Counted from the first letter of the stretch, positions 16,666 through 26,503 are shown. The stretch is DNA of 64,000 nt from Nemesobacter sp965249045 (GCA_965249045.1 OZ252213.1:806001-870000); one strand, 5' to 3'. The notes: generated by a model not told the origin, from the letters alone. Numbers and translations are program-made.

Positions 16666-17208
16666 CTAGAGAAGTTCCGAAACCCTGAATATGGAAAAAA
16701 AGCTGCAGCCCCGCTCAAGGAAAGTTTTTTCCGTTTCCTCTCCCCTGTCAACAACGCAAAGAACCCTGCAGACGCTGGCTCCCGCGGACTCGACGAGATC
16801 AATAGCGCTTAGCACGGAACCGCCGGTCGTAATCACGTCCTCGACTATGGCTACCCTGTCTCCTTGGCCAAGTCCGCCCTCTATCATGTTTCCGGTACCG
16901 TGTTCCTTCTCCTTCTTTCTTACTATGAACCCGCGAAGCGGCATATCCTCCGCATAACTTCTGGAGATAATTGCGCCCACCATGGGGTCGGCACCCGAGG
17001 ATGGTCCTCCTACAGCCGTTACGCCTCCCTGCGCGGCGATATCACCCAGGAATATTTCTGATATCAAATTTGCGCCTTCGGGATCCAGGGTTGTGAGCCT
17101 GGCGTCAATGTAATAGGAACTCTGCTTTCCTGATGCCAAAGTGAAATTTCCGAGCAGGATTGATTTGCTCCTGAGAATTAGTTTTAATTTTTCCCTGCTC
17201 TTGTTCAT
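16666..17208 (-). CDS. pyrE: Orotate phosphoribosyltransferase
   Basis: A 180-residue enzyme of UMP synthesis that transfers phosphoribosyl from PRPP to orotate. The PRPP-binding motif VAIVEDVITTGGS is at about residues 120-132, and the GNFTLASGKQSSYYIDAR region that contacts orotate is near residue 20. I choose the ATG at 17208 (MNKSREKLKL). The open frame continues 72 codons upstream, but that part is un-PyrE-like and overlaps the divergent gene. Upstream bases are shared with the divergent glycosyltransferase promoter region. Confidence 0.92.
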   Translation of the reverse strand: MNKSREKLKLILRSKSILLGNFTLASGKQSSYYIDARLTTLDPEGANLISEIFLGDIAAQGGVTAVGGPSSGADPMVGAIISRSYAEDMPLRGFIVRKKEKEHGTGNMIEGGLGQGDRVAIVEDVITTGGSVLSAIDLVESAGASVCRVLCVVDRGEETEKTFLERGCSFFSIFRVSELL

Positions 17209-17260
17209 CTTCCGGAGTTCCGAGCCGAATGAAACTTTATTCTTGTAATTGTACCTATTG

Positions 17261-18679
17261 ATGCAGAAAATCAATAAACCGAACCGCCTCCTTCTCCTGT
17301 GCGGAACCGCCGTTTTTTTCCTGCTGGGGGCTATTGCGAAAATCTCCCCGCAACTCTCTTCAGAGGCTTTCGAAAAAGATCTGATACCGGTTTTCATATC
17401 GCTTCTGGTTGCCGCCTCGGTCATTTACTTCGTGGCGGTGAGAAGTCTCGGAAAAAACCGCGCATGCTCGCTTCTTCTCATAGTTCTTTTCGGTCTCGGT
17501 TTCCGTGTTCTGTTTCTGTTTTCGACCCCGATACTTGAAAACGATTTTCACCGCTACTTCTGGGACGGCGCCGTTCTGGCAAACGGGATAAATCCCTACG
17601 AGCACTCGCCAAAGGAAGCGGTGGAGGATGGGGGGAGCGAAAAACTCAAAGAACTGAAGAGCCTCTACGGCGATACGCTTGAAAAAATAAACCACCCGCA
17701 CGTAAAAACCATCTATCCGCCGGTTGCGGAATTCTTCTTCGCCGTATCCTACAAAATATCTCCCATGAGCCTTACGGGGTGGAGAATTATGCTTATAGTG
17801 TTTGATCTGGCCACGCTCGCGCTTTTGTTTGCGAGCCTGAAAAAACTTAACATTCCCCTTCAAAGTTCCCTTATCTACTGGTGGAACCCGCTTCTGGCAA
17901 AGGAAATATTCAACTCCGTGCACATGGATGTCCTGGCGCTTCCGTTCGTACTGGGAGCGATACTTCTTTTTCTTTGCGGAAGGAAAAGGCTCTGGACGCT
18001 TGCACTATCGCTTGCGGTGGGAGTTAAGCTATGGCCTGCGCTTCTTTTCGGGGTGTTTTTAAAACCCATTAGGGAGAAGCGTGAAACGCTTTTGCAGACC
18101 CTTGTTTTCGCCGCCGCACTTTTAATCATACTTCTTCCCACATTTGCGTTTAAACTGGATTCGGCTTCCGGGATCGTGGCGTATGGAAAGAGCTGGCAGA
18201 ACAACAGTCCGTTCTTCGCGACGATTCTTTTGGTATGGGAATTCGTTCTGGAGGCGCTTGGCATTCACCCCGGACATGCGCAGATGCACTCAAGAGCCGG
18301 CATCATTATGCTTCTTTTTGGCTGGAAGTTCTACGTGGCGTTTGCAAGCGGGTCTTTTGGCATCCACAGAAAAGCCCTTCTCATAATCGGAGGCGCGTTT
18401 CTGCTGAGCCCGGCGCAGTTCCCCTGGTACTACACGTGGCTTCTTCCGTTTCTCTGCATAGCTCCGAGCCCGGGTTTCCTTGCCCTCACCGCGTTGCTTC
18501 CGCTTTATTATCTCCAGTATTATTTTCCTTCTCCCGCCGGGGAAGCTGGAATATTCGGAAACGCGGTGGTATGGATAGAGTTTGCGCCCGTATGGGCGTT
18601 GCTTGCCTGGGAATGGTGGAGATTCCGGTCTTCGAAAAAAGTCTCGGCTGCCTATGCGGGTACTGCTGAGGGAGGCTGA
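17261..18679 (+). CDS. Polytopic GT-C glycosyltransferase (mannosyltransferase-like)
   Basis: A 472-residue integral membrane protein with roughly eleven hydrophobic segments. The first large periplasmic loop carries acidic residues after ENDFHRYFWDGAVLANGINPY, the hallmark of GT-C/GT87-type polyprenyl-phosphate-sugar transferases. IYPPVAEFFF and WWNPLLAKE loops and SPAQFPWYYTWLLPF near the C-terminus also match this group. It probably adds a sugar from a lipid carrier to an envelope glycolipid or protein; the acceptor is unknown. ATG 17261 is preferred to an in-frame TTG four codons earlier. It is divergent from pyrE. Confidence 0.8.
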   Translation: MQKINKPNRLLLLCGTAVFFLLGAIAKISPQLSSEAFEKDLIPVFISLLVAASVIYFVAVRSLGKNRACSLLLIVLFGLGFRVLFLFSTPILENDFHRYFWDGAVLANGINPYEHSPKEAVEDGGSEKLKELKSLYGDTLEKINHPHVKTIYPPVAEFFFAVSYKISPMSLTGWRIMLIVFDLATLALLFASLKKLNIPLQSSLIYWWNPLLAKEIFNSVHMDVLALPFVLGAILLFLCGRKRLWTLALSLAVGVKLWPALLFGVFLKPIREKRETLLQTLVFAAALLIILLPTFAFKLDSASGIVAYGKSWQNNSPFFATILLVWEFVLEALGIHPGHAQMHSRAGIIMLLFGWKFYVAFASGSFGIHRKALLIIGGAFLLSPAQFPWYYTWLLPFLCIAPSPGFLALTALLPLYYLQYYFPSPAGEAGIFGNAVVWIEFAPVWALLAWEWWRFRSSKKVSAAYAGTAEGG

Positions 18680-18718
18680 GAGCGCGAACCGTCCGGGTTG
18701 CGGGGGAACAGGGGTTTG

Positions 18719-20074
18719 TTACTGGACCGAAATTCTGCTTTGTATGGCGTCTCTTACGGTCTTGTAATCGTTTGGAAGTTCCACCGGAGCGTTTCTCAGC
18801 TCAGACGATATCCCCTCAAGGGCTGACTTATGGTAGCCAGCTTTGAACTCCACGAACTTCAGTCCGTGAGCGGTGGAAACGACCACTATTTTTTCCTTCG
18901 GGGAAAGAACCTTTTTCTTAAGAAGTTTCAAAAACACCGCGAGCGCGACTCCGGTATGGGGACAGTTAAAGGTGCCCGTTCTGTCCGCCATTGCCGAGGC
19001 GTGGGAGAGTTCGTCTTCCGATGCCTGTTCAACGACTCCGTCGAATCGCCTGAGAATCGAAATCGCTTTGTTGATGCTTACGGGGTTTCCGATCTGTATG
19101 GCGTTTGCGAGGGTTTTTTTCGCTCTTACCGGGACAAATTCGCTGAAGCCCTTAAGGAAGCTCAGGTAAAGAGGGTTTGCGTTCTGCGCCTGCGCGCAAA
19201 CTATTCTCGGAAGTTTTTTTATGAGACCGAGATCATACATCATCAAAAATCCCTTTCCGAGCGCGGACACGTTGCCGAGGTTGCCGCCCGGAATTATCAC
19301 CCAGTCCGGAACTTCCCAGTCAAACTGCTGGCAAAGTTCTATGCTTATCGTTTTCTGCCCCTCTATGCGCAGGGAGTTAATGGAATTTGCGAGATAGATG
19401 TTATGCTCGCTGGTTATTCTCTGGACCATCTCCATGCAGCCGTCAAAATCGGTGTCCAGAGAAAGAACCAGGGACCCGTTCGAGATGGGCTGAATCAGCT
19501 GAGCAATGGATACCTTGTCTTTGGGAAGAAAAACTATTGAAGGGATGCCTGCTGACGCGCAGTAGGCGGCCAAGGCAGCCGAGGTGTCCCCTGTTGAGGC
19601 GCAGGCGACCGCCGGGATGTTCACATTGTCGCTTATCATCTGGTTTACGGCCGAAACAAGCACGGTCATCCCCAGGTCCTTAAAGGATCCCGTGTGACTG
19701 TTGCCGCACATCTTTATCCAGAGATCTTCCGCGCCGACGTGTTTTCCTAACCTTTCGGCCCAGAAAAGATTCGTGCATCCCTCGTACATTGAAACTATGT
19801 TTTCGTTTTCAATAGAGGGCAGTACCCACTCCTTTTTTCCCCAGACTCCGCTTCCAAAAGGCCAGGACTGCTTTCTGTATCTGCTGTCGAAAAGCTCTCT
19901 CCACTGCTCGGGCGTTTTTTGCCCGAGAGTTTCCATGTCGTGCTGAACGTCGAGAAGATTGTTGCACTTCCTGCATCTGTAGATGATTTCATCAAGGGGA
20001 TAGGTTTCAGAGCAATTCTCGTCGATGCATCTGAAATGGGCTCGGTACTCACTCATCAGGCTAACAAAATACAT
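18719..20074 (-). CDS. thrC: Threonine synthase
   Basis: A 451-residue PLP enzyme converting O-phosphohomoserine to threonine. The Schiff-base lysine is K132 in GNSHTGSFKDLGM. An N-terminal zinc-ribbon-like element has C16-x4-C21 and C34-x2-C37, as in the long, archaeal-like ThrC group. The phosphate-binding region PGGNLGNVSALGKGF follows mid-protein. The start ATG 20074 has AAGG five bases ahead; a second Met six codons later is an alternative. It is convergent with the glycosyltransferase gene and divergent from acyP. Confidence 0.92.
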   Translation of the reverse strand: MYFVSLMSEYRAHFRCIDENCSETYPLDEIIYRCRKCNNLLDVQHDMETLGQKTPEQWRELFDSRYRKQSWPFGSGVWGKKEWVLPSIENENIVSMYEGCTNLFWAERLGKHVGAEDLWIKMCGNSHTGSFKDLGMTVLVSAVNQMISDNVNIPAVACASTGDTSAALAAYCASAGIPSIVFLPKDKVSIAQLIQPISNGSLVLSLDTDFDGCMEMVQRITSEHNIYLANSINSLRIEGQKTISIELCQQFDWEVPDWVIIPGGNLGNVSALGKGFLMMYDLGLIKKLPRIVCAQAQNANPLYLSFLKGFSEFVPVRAKKTLANAIQIGNPVSINKAISILRRFDGVVEQASEDELSHASAMADRTGTFNCPHTGVALAVFLKLLKKKVLSPKEKIVVVSTAHGLKFVEFKAGYHKSALEGISSELRNAPVELPNDYKTVRDAIQSRISVQ

Positions 20075-20195
20075 TTTGCCTTTTTCCCTGTCAACGCTGT
20101 GTAACCTTTCTCTCTTGTCTTGGGAAGCATTCGAAGTCCTGGATCCCCGCGTTCATTGACGCCAACAGAGGCTTTCGGTAGTCTTGGAGAGTCGG

Positions 20196-20489
20196 ATGGA
20201 ACAAAAAGTGCTTATCCTCGTGAAGGGAAGGGTACAGGGAGTTTATTTCAGAGCCTCGGCGGTGCAAAAAGCTATTGGGCTTGGTATCAGGGGACATGTT
20301 GAGAACCTTGCGGACGGAAACGTGAGGATAGTTGCCGAAGGAACGACCGAGAACCTCGAAAAACTGATTGAGTGGTGCGGCGAGGGTCCGCCCCGCGCAA
20401 AGGTGGAATCGGTTGAACTCAAGTGGATGCCGCCGGAGGGCGGATTCACTGATTTTCGCATAAAAGAGACTCAGAGGGGGTCAGATTGA
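20196..20489 (+). CDS. acyP: Acylphosphatase
   Basis: A 97-residue small enzyme hydrolysing acyl phosphates. The phosphate-cradle motif GRVQGVYFRAS contains the catalytic arginine R19, and the asparagine N37 is in GHVENLADG. ATG 20196 fits the family length; an in-frame TTG four codons upstream is possible. The stop overlaps the TTG start of the next gene. Confidence 0.92.
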   Translation: MEQKVLILVKGRVQGVYFRASAVQKAIGLGIRGHVENLADGNVRIVAEGTTENLEKLIEWCGEGPPRAKVESVELKWMPPEGGFTDFRIKETQRGSD

Positions 20490-21127
20490 TAATAAAATGC
20501 GTCCCGGGTGGGGTATTCATTGAAAACTGCTATATCATAGGGGATGAAGATACCAACGAGGCGATGCTCGTTGACCCTGGAGAGCAGATAGAGGAAATAT
20601 CCGCGGAAATTGAAAGATCGGGACTCGAGGTAAAAAAAATAGTCAACACCCACGCGCATCTGGATCATGTGGCCGGTGTTGAGGCTTTCAAAAAGAAGCT
20701 CGGCATACCCTTTTACATACACCAAAAAGAACAGCCCGTGCTTGACGTGCTTCCCGAGGCGAAGATGAGGTTTCCCGGATTTGACTTTGTCGAGGTCCCC
20801 GAGGTAGACGGCTACGTGAAAGAAGGAGATACGCTTTCAGTCGGGAATCTCAGGGGAGAGATTCTGCTTGTCCCGGGACACACCTGGGGGCACATATGCT
20901 TTGTTTTCGAAGAATCCATAATAGCGGGCGACACGGTTTTCGCGGGGAGCGTCGGCAGAGTGGATCTTACGGGGGGAACAACCATGGCGGAACTTGTCGG
21001 GTCGATCTGCTCCGAGATTCTTAAATATCCCGACCACTATGAAATCCATTCAGGCCATGGTCCCCGAACGACCGTGGGAATTGAAAAAAGCACCAACCCT
21101 TTTCTTATTGGAACTTTTGCGCTGTAA
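20486..21127 (+). CDS. Metallo-beta-lactamase-fold hydrolase (glyoxalase II-like)
   Basis: A 213-residue soluble MBL-fold hydrolase. The metal-binding motif is H56-A-H58-L-D60-H61. Further ligands are in PGHTWGHICFV (His), AGDTVFAGSVGR (Asp) and SGHGPRTTVGIEK (His). The compact size and the absence of the glyoxalase II C-terminal domain place it in the YcbL-like group of thioester hydrolases. The start is TTG 20486, preceded by GGGGG and overlapping the acyP stop. The physiological substrate is not known. Confidence 0.88.
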   Translation: MIIKCVPGGVFIENCYIIGDEDTNEAMLVDPGEQIEEISAEIERSGLEVKKIVNTHAHLDHVAGVEAFKKKLGIPFYIHQKEQPVLDVLPEAKMRFPGFDFVEVPEVDGYVKEGDTLSVGNLRGEILLVPGHTWGHICFVFEESIIAGDTVFAGSVGRVDLTGGTTMAELVGSICSEILKYPDHYEIHSGHGPRTTVGIEKSTNPFLIGTFAL

Positions 21128-21133
21128 AGACAT

Positions 21134-21409
21134 ATGAAACCGGGGAAATTCATCAGGCTGGCTCTGTATTCGGTAATTATCGTGGTGGTGGCCTTGGTGT
21201 TTTTCAACGAGATTTCCAAGGTCTATTTTCTCAAAAACGAAAACAAGAGGATAGAGAAGAGAATAGAGGACTTAAAAGCGCAGAACAGCGCTTACAGAGA
21301 GGAAATAGACGCCATAAAGCAAGACCAAAGATACCTTGAGAAAATACTGAGAGAAGAACTGGGGATGATAAAAGATAAAGAAAAGATATTCAGGTTCAAG
21401 GAAGAATAA
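21134..21409 (+). CDS. ftsB: FtsB/DivIC-like septum formation initiator
   Basis: A 91-residue single-pass membrane protein with a short cytoplasmic N-terminus, a transmembrane helix at about residues 12-28 and a periplasmic coiled coil (about 32-75; KNENKRIEKRIEDLKAQNSA). It ends with the REELGMIKDKEKIFRF motif typical of FtsB. In E. coli FtsB joins FtsL and FtsQ at the division site. The ATG follows the MBL stop by six bases. The 176 bases downstream contain no gene I can support. Confidence 0.85.
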   Translation: MKPGKFIRLALYSVIIVVVALVFFNEISKVYFLKNENKRIEKRIEDLKAQNSAYREEIDAIKQDQRYLEKILREELGMIKDKEKIFRFKEE

Positions 21410-21585
21410 CTTTGCGGGCTTCATTATTTTGTTTTCGTACTCAAGAGTTGCTCTAAAGTAGTATCCGTTTGCTTCGCTGGCGGGTGATCCCGCGTAATCT
21501 CCGAAAACATAGAATCAGAGTATAGTTTTACGGTTGTATTTTCCCGCAGGGTCGGGATCGATACCGGTTTGAGCAGATAGATGAT

Positions 21586-22395
21586 ATGGAGCAGGAAGAG
21601 ACATTTCGCCATACTAAAAGGCTCGGACAGAATTTTCTGAACGACCCAAACATACTGCGTAAAATCAGCGTTGCCGCAGAACTCCGGGAAGAAGACCATG
21701 TGATTGAAATCGGTCCCGGCAAAGGCAGCCTCACCGAACATCTCATGCTTGGTGCCGGCAGAGTCACGGCGATTGAAAAAGACAGTAGGCTCAAAACCTT
21801 TCTTGATGAGAAATTCGGAGAATCCGAAACCGTCAGGTTTGTTTACGAAGACGCCCTTAAAGTCAGTTTCAGTCGTTTTTCCGCTGGGGGAAAAATGAAG
21901 CTTGTATCCAATCTTCCATATAACGTATCCACCCGGATTCTGATGAAGCTTCTTGATGAAAGAGAGCTTTTCTCGAAAATAGTTGTGATGCTGCAAAAAG
22001 AAGTGGCGCAGAGAATATCTTCTCCAAAGGGACGAAAAAGCTACGGTTCTCTATCTGTGCTTCTTCAGAGCTGCTTTAGTATAAAGCTTGCCTTCAAGGT
22101 CTCGCGCCGCGCATTTTATCCGGTTCCCGCTGTGGATTCGGCAGTGGTGATCCTTGATCCGCTGAAAGAACCCGTGTTTTCGGTATCAAGAGAGAAGACA
22201 TTCAGGGCCGTTACAAGGCATGCGTTTTCCTCTCGGAGAAAAACCATAAGGAATTCGCTCGGCAATTTCTTTGAGAGGGAGACGATTGAACGGGCGCTCT
22301 CGGATTCGCGCATCGATCAGGGAAGAAGGGCTGAATCGCTTTCGGTTGAGGAATTCGCTAGATTGGCGGACAGTTTCCACGGAATAAATCAGTAG
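21586..22395 (+). CDS. rsmA: 16S rRNA dimethyladenosine transferase
   Basis: A 269-residue SAM-dependent enzyme that dimethylates two adenines near the 3' end of 16S rRNA. The start region KRLGQNFLNDPNIL, SAM motif VIEIGPGKGSLTEHL (about 39-53) and catalytic NLPYNVS motif (about 108-114) are all present, as is the C-terminal helical domain. It converges with dacB; the two stop regions overlap by seven bases. Confidence 0.94.
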   Translation: MEQEETFRHTKRLGQNFLNDPNILRKISVAAELREEDHVIEIGPGKGSLTEHLMLGAGRVTAIEKDSRLKTFLDEKFGESETVRFVYEDALKVSFSRFSAGGKMKLVSNLPYNVSTRILMKLLDERELFSKIVVMLQKEVAQRISSPKGRKSYGSLSVLLQSCFSIKLAFKVSRRAFYPVPAVDSAVVILDPLKEPVFSVSREKTFRAVTRHAFSSRRKTIRNSLGNFFERETIERALSDSRIDQGRRAESLSVEEFARLADSFHGINQ

Positions 22396-23792
22396 ACAAG
22401 TTCTCGCAGAAGTAGGTTCTGAAGTTTTTTTACCCTCGCCCCCATGCCGTTTGATATGATGGAAAAAACGTAAACCCGCCCGTTTTTCCCGAAGGCGTAA
22501 CCGGATAGGGACCTGGCTCCTTCAAGATATCCGGTTTTCGCGTAGACCTTGCCCTTGAGATTGCGAAACCTCTTCTTAAGAGTCCCGTCAACCCCGGCGA
22601 TCGGAAGAGATGCGATAAACTCCTCGGAAATATTCGGATCTTCGTATACCTTGGCGAGTGCCTGGGTTATATCCTCCGGGGAAACCCTGTTCAGCCTTGA
22701 AAGACCGGAGCCGTCAGCCATGGAGAAGTTTCCGTTAAGACCGATTTTCCTCAGATGATTTTCAATTACGTACGTGCCGGATTTCCATGATCCTGGGGCA
22801 CTGAAATACTTTGCGCCGATCACCTTGACTATGCTTTCTCCGATTATATTGACGCTTTCCTTGTTGTACTCACGGATAACGGTGCCCAGAGGTTCTGAGT
22901 AATGGGTGAATATCTTGCCGGCCCACCGGGGCACTCTCCTGCGGTCTATATTTCCGTTTACTTCGATTCCATTTTCTTCAAGAACTTGCTTGAGTACCGA
23001 CCCGAAGTAAAAAAACGGGTCGGGTACCGAAAGTTCCAGGGTTTCAGCTTTTTTCCGGGAGGAGACGTATCCGGAGATCCTGAGCTCATTTCGTTCGTTG
23101 TATTGCGCTCTCACGCCCGATTTTTTTAGCGACGTGGAAACCCTGTTTCTAATCGGGAAGGGAAACTCGGCAGGTTCCGTACTTACTATCGCGGGTACCC
23201 CCTGTACTCTGGACGCGGAAATCTTTATCTTGGCCGAGTTGTAGTTAAACGAAATTGCCGTTACCGGAGGGCAGAATCCTTTACCGAACCAATCCGGGTC
23301 CCAGCCCTCTCCGTAATGGATGTCGTCAAAATACGAACCGTCGAGATGCACCCCGCCGTCAATTCTTGTTATCCCAAGGGCTTTAATCCGCCCGGCAATC
23401 TCCCGAAGCTTGTCGATGTCTATAGAGGGATCTCCGAACCCTTTTACGTAAAGACCGCCGTGGCCGACTCCCGAGTGTATTCCTCCGCCCAGATAAAGCT
23501 CCGTTTTGAACTGAAAATCCTTCCCAAGAAGCGAAAGCGCCGCGACTGAGGAAAGTATCTTGTTGTTGGAGGCGGGAATGAATTCCTTTTTGCTGTTGTA
23601 GCGGAAAACCGTTTTGCCTGTATCGGCGGAGCGGACCATGATCCCGATTTTCCCCCGCGACGAGGCGTTTTTTGAAATAAAGGAGAGGATTTTCTTCTGG
23701 TTTACTTCAGCGTAGGAAGATGCTGCCGGTAGAAAAGCGAAAAATAAAACCAGTGCGCGCAGAATCAAGGTTTTTCTTCTGGAGTTAATCAT
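22389..23792 (-). CDS. dacB: D-alanyl-D-alanine carboxypeptidase/endopeptidase (PBP4 type)
   Basis: A 467-residue periplasmic peptidoglycan hydrolase of the S13 family. The signal peptide is residues 1-28 (cleavage likely after SSYA). The active-site serine is S75 in SNNK (S-x-x-K). The second motif is SVN in NKESVNIIGES and the third is KTG in AKTGYLEGARS. The large insert between motifs one and two is typical of PBP4. It lies 20 bases downstream of polA on the same strand, an unusual but plausible pairing. Confidence 0.92.
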   Translation of the reverse strand: MINSRRKTLILRALVLFFAFLPAASSYAEVNQKKILSFISKNASSRGKIGIMVRSADTGKTVFRYNSKKEFIPASNNKILSSVAALSLLGKDFQFKTELYLGGGIHSGVGHGGLYVKGFGDPSIDIDKLREIAGRIKALGITRIDGGVHLDGSYFDDIHYGEGWDPDWFGKGFCPPVTAISFNYNSAKIKISASRVQGVPAIVSTEPAEFPFPIRNRVSTSLKKSGVRAQYNERNELRISGYVSSRKKAETLELSVPDPFFYFGSVLKQVLEENGIEVNGNIDRRRVPRWAGKIFTHYSEPLGTVIREYNKESVNIIGESIVKVIGAKYFSAPGSWKSGTYVIENHLRKIGLNGNFSMADGSGLSRLNRVSPEDITQALAKVYEDPNISEEFIASLPIAGVDGTLKKRFRNLKGKVYAKTGYLEGARSLSGYAFGKNGRVYVFSIISNGMGARVKKLQNLLLRELVY

Positions 23793-23812
23793 TGCTGTAT
23801 CGTTCTTTTAGG

Positions 23813-26503
23813 TCAGTGGGCGTCGGCCCAGTTCTTTGCGGGGCGCATCTCCACTCTAAGCGGCACACGAAGCTCCCAGGCGTTTTCCATATCGTTTTTT
23901 ATATGAGTTTGCAGTTCTTCAAGTTCCGTTTCATGCACCTCGAAAAGAAGCTCGTCGTGAACCTGAAGAATCATCTTGGAGCGAAAACCCCCTTCTTCAA
24001 GTCTTCTGAATATTCGGATCATGGCCAGATTTATTATATCCGCCGCGGATCCCTGTATCGGAGTGTTTATGGCTTCACGCTCTCCTCTGCTCCTCTCCAC
24101 TCTGTTTCCCGACACAAGCTCCGGTATCGGCCTTCTTCTCCCGACAAGCGTCTCGGTGTAGCCTCTGTTCCTCGCTTCTTCAACCGATGACTTCATATAG
24201 GCTTTCACCTCTGAATATCTGTCGAAATACCGGCTTATATAGTTTCTTGAGACCGAGACCGTGGTGCCGAGCTGTTTTGAGAGCCCGAAAGCGCTTATCC
24301 CGTATATTATCCCGAAGTTTATGGTCTTGGCGAGATTCCGCATCTCGGAAGTGACCCGGTCCTCAGTCGCGTTAAAGATTTCGCAGGCCGTTGCGACGTG
24401 TACGTCCTTGTCGTTTCGAAGCGCCTCAAGCAGTGTGGGGTCTTCCGAGAAATGGGCGAGCAGACGAAGTTCTATCTGGGAATAATCGGCCGACAGTATA
24501 ACGCGGCCGTCTTTCGCCACAAACGATTTCCTTATTCTTTTTCCGTCCTCGGTTTTTATCGGGATGTTCTGAAGATTCGGATTGCTTGAGCTTAGCCTCC
24601 CGGTTGAAGTGCCGGCGGGATTAAAAGAGGTGTGAATTCTTCCCGTGGCCGGGTTGATGAGCCTTGGGAGCTGATCGATGTAGGTGGATTTCAGTTTGGA
24701 AAGAAACCTGTGTCTCAGTATGAGACGGGGCACCTCATGGATTGTCGAGAGATCCCTCAGCACCTCGGAATCGGTGGAGAAAGCGCCTTTCGCGGTTTTC
24801 TTCCTGGCGGGAAGCCGAAGTTCTTCGAAAAGCACTTCGGAAAGCTGCTTTGTTGAGTTTATATTGAACTTTTTTCCGGTTTTTTCATATATTTCGGTCT
24901 CAATGGAACCTAGGTCTTTTTCAAACTCCTCGGACATCTCCCCGAGAATCGCGGTGTCAACACTCACTCCCGCAGACTCCATGTCGCAGAGAACCGGAAG
25001 AAGACCGAGGACGTTTTCTGTGTAAAGGTCCCAGAGACCCTCTTGTTTGAGAGTCTCAAGAAATTTCCTTGAAAGAATAAGCGTCACGTCCGAATCTTCG
25101 CAGGAGTATCTTGTCGCCGTCTCGATGTCCACTTCGGCGAAACTCTTTTTGGACTTCCCTTTTCCCGTAACGTCATCGTAGGAAATCATCCTGTGACCCA
25201 GCTCCGTTCTTGAGAGTTCGTCAAGCTTGTAGCTCCCTCGGGAAGCGTCGAGGAGGTGCGCGGCTAGCATAGTGTCGAAGTAAATCCCCCTGAGCGTGAC
25301 GCCGTGGTTTTTCAGCACTAGCATCTCGTATTTTATGTTCTGACCTATCTTCCTTACGCCCTTGGATTCTAAAACGGGTTTCAGCATAGAAAGCGCATTG
25401 TCGAGTTTCATCTGTCTTTCGGTTTCAATGGTTCCGATGTGCCCGACGGGAACGTAAAAAGCCTGCCCTGGAGCGGGGCAGAGCGAAAATCCCACTATCC
25501 CTGCATTCATCGGCAGCTTTGAGTCAGTCTCGAGATCTATTGAGAGTTCTCCCGCTTCCTCTATCATGCTTATGATCCGACCGAGCGATTTCTCCTCGAA
25601 AACAGTTTCGTAGGAATCGTATCTTACCGCTTTGCCTTCGCTTGGCGGGCGAGAGGTGCCGCCGATCTCGTCAAGAAGCTTTTCAAACTCAAGTTCTGAG
25701 AATATTTTCCGAAGATCTTCGGCCGCGTATCCCCCGTATCTGAAATCCTCAATTCCGGTTCCTACCTCGACGTCCGTTTTTATGGTAACGAGTTCGCGGC
25801 TCAGGTACGCATTATCTTTATGCTCTCTGAGTTTCTGGGCGACACTCGGGCGAAGCGCGGCGAGGTTGCTGTATACGCCGTCAAGATCTCCGTACTCGGA
25901 TATAAGGGCCGAGGCGGTTTTCTCCCCGACGCCTGCGACTCCCGGCACGTTATCAACCTTGTCTCCCACAAGAGCGAAGAAGTCAATCATCTGTTCAGGC
26001 CCGATTCCGTATTTCTGCCGTACTTCCCGCACCCCGGTTACCCGCTCTCTCATTGTGTCAATCAGAGTTACGTTCTCGGACACGAGCTGGCAGAAGTCCT
26101 TGTCTCCGGTAATCAGAACGACCTTTGATTCTTCCTGCGCCCTGGCTATGGTTCCCATGATGTCGTCAGCCTCGTATCCTTCCATTGCCAGCATCGGAAC
26201 TGAAAAGGCCCGGACCAGCTCGAAAATCTTCGGAAACTGAAGCTTCAGACTCTCAGGAGCTTCATCCCTGTTGGCCTTGTACTCGGGGTATATTTCGTTT
26301 CTGAACACTTCTCCCTTGGAATCAAACACTATTCCCAGGTATTCCGGTTCGTATTCCCTGAGAAACTTAAGAAGCATGTTGGCAAATCCGTAGACGGCGT
26401 TGGTGGGCAACCCATCTGATGTGGAAAGATCGGCCCTTATACCGTAATACGCCCTGAATATATATGAACTGCCGTCAATCAGGTAGAGGGGATTCTGGGA
26501 CAT
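23813..26503 (-). CDS. polA: DNA polymerase I
   Basis: An 896-residue three-domain polymerase for Okazaki fragment processing and repair. The N-terminal 5'-3' exonuclease (about 1-290) has GYEADDIMGTIA and DKDFCQLV. The 3'-5' exonuclease domain has the Exo I motif SIDLETDS and Exo III YSCEDSDVTL. The polymerase domain has DYSQIELRLLAHFS (motif A), the NFGIIYG motif and QVHDELLFEV (motif C). The Exo II aspartate of E. coli (KYD) is a glutamate here (KYE), so proofreading strength is uncertain. The ATG is MSQNPLYLIDGSSYIFRAYY. Confidence 0.96.
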   Translation of the reverse strand: MSQNPLYLIDGSSYIFRAYYGIRADLSTSDGLPTNAVYGFANMLLKFLREYEPEYLGIVFDSKGEVFRNEIYPEYKANRDEAPESLKLQFPKIFELVRAFSVPMLAMEGYEADDIMGTIARAQEESKVVLITGDKDFCQLVSENVTLIDTMRERVTGVREVRQKYGIGPEQMIDFFALVGDKVDNVPGVAGVGEKTASALISEYGDLDGVYSNLAALRPSVAQKLREHKDNAYLSRELVTIKTDVEVGTGIEDFRYGGYAAEDLRKIFSELEFEKLLDEIGGTSRPPSEGKAVRYDSYETVFEEKSLGRIISMIEEAGELSIDLETDSKLPMNAGIVGFSLCPAPGQAFYVPVGHIGTIETERQMKLDNALSMLKPVLESKGVRKIGQNIKYEMLVLKNHGVTLRGIYFDTMLAAHLLDASRGSYKLDELSRTELGHRMISYDDVTGKGKSKKSFAEVDIETATRYSCEDSDVTLILSRKFLETLKQEGLWDLYTENVLGLLPVLCDMESAGVSVDTAILGEMSEEFEKDLGSIETEIYEKTGKKFNINSTKQLSEVLFEELRLPARKKTAKGAFSTDSEVLRDLSTIHEVPRLILRHRFLSKLKSTYIDQLPRLINPATGRIHTSFNPAGTSTGRLSSSNPNLQNIPIKTEDGKRIRKSFVAKDGRVILSADYSQIELRLLAHFSEDPTLLEALRNDKDVHVATACEIFNATEDRVTSEMRNLAKTINFGIIYGISAFGLSKQLGTTVSVSRNYISRYFDRYSEVKAYMKSSVEEARNRGYTETLVGRRRPIPELVSGNRVERSRGEREAINTPIQGSAADIINLAMIRIFRRLEEGGFRSKMILQVHDELLFEVHETELEELQTHIKNDMENAWELRVPLRVEMRPAKNWADAH

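Noticed and set aside
21424..21996. A 190-codon minus-strand frame between ftsB and rsmA
   Set aside because: Most of it is antisense to rsmA. Its last ~28 codons fall in the intergenic stretch and look fairly protein-like, but I cannot connect them to a gene.
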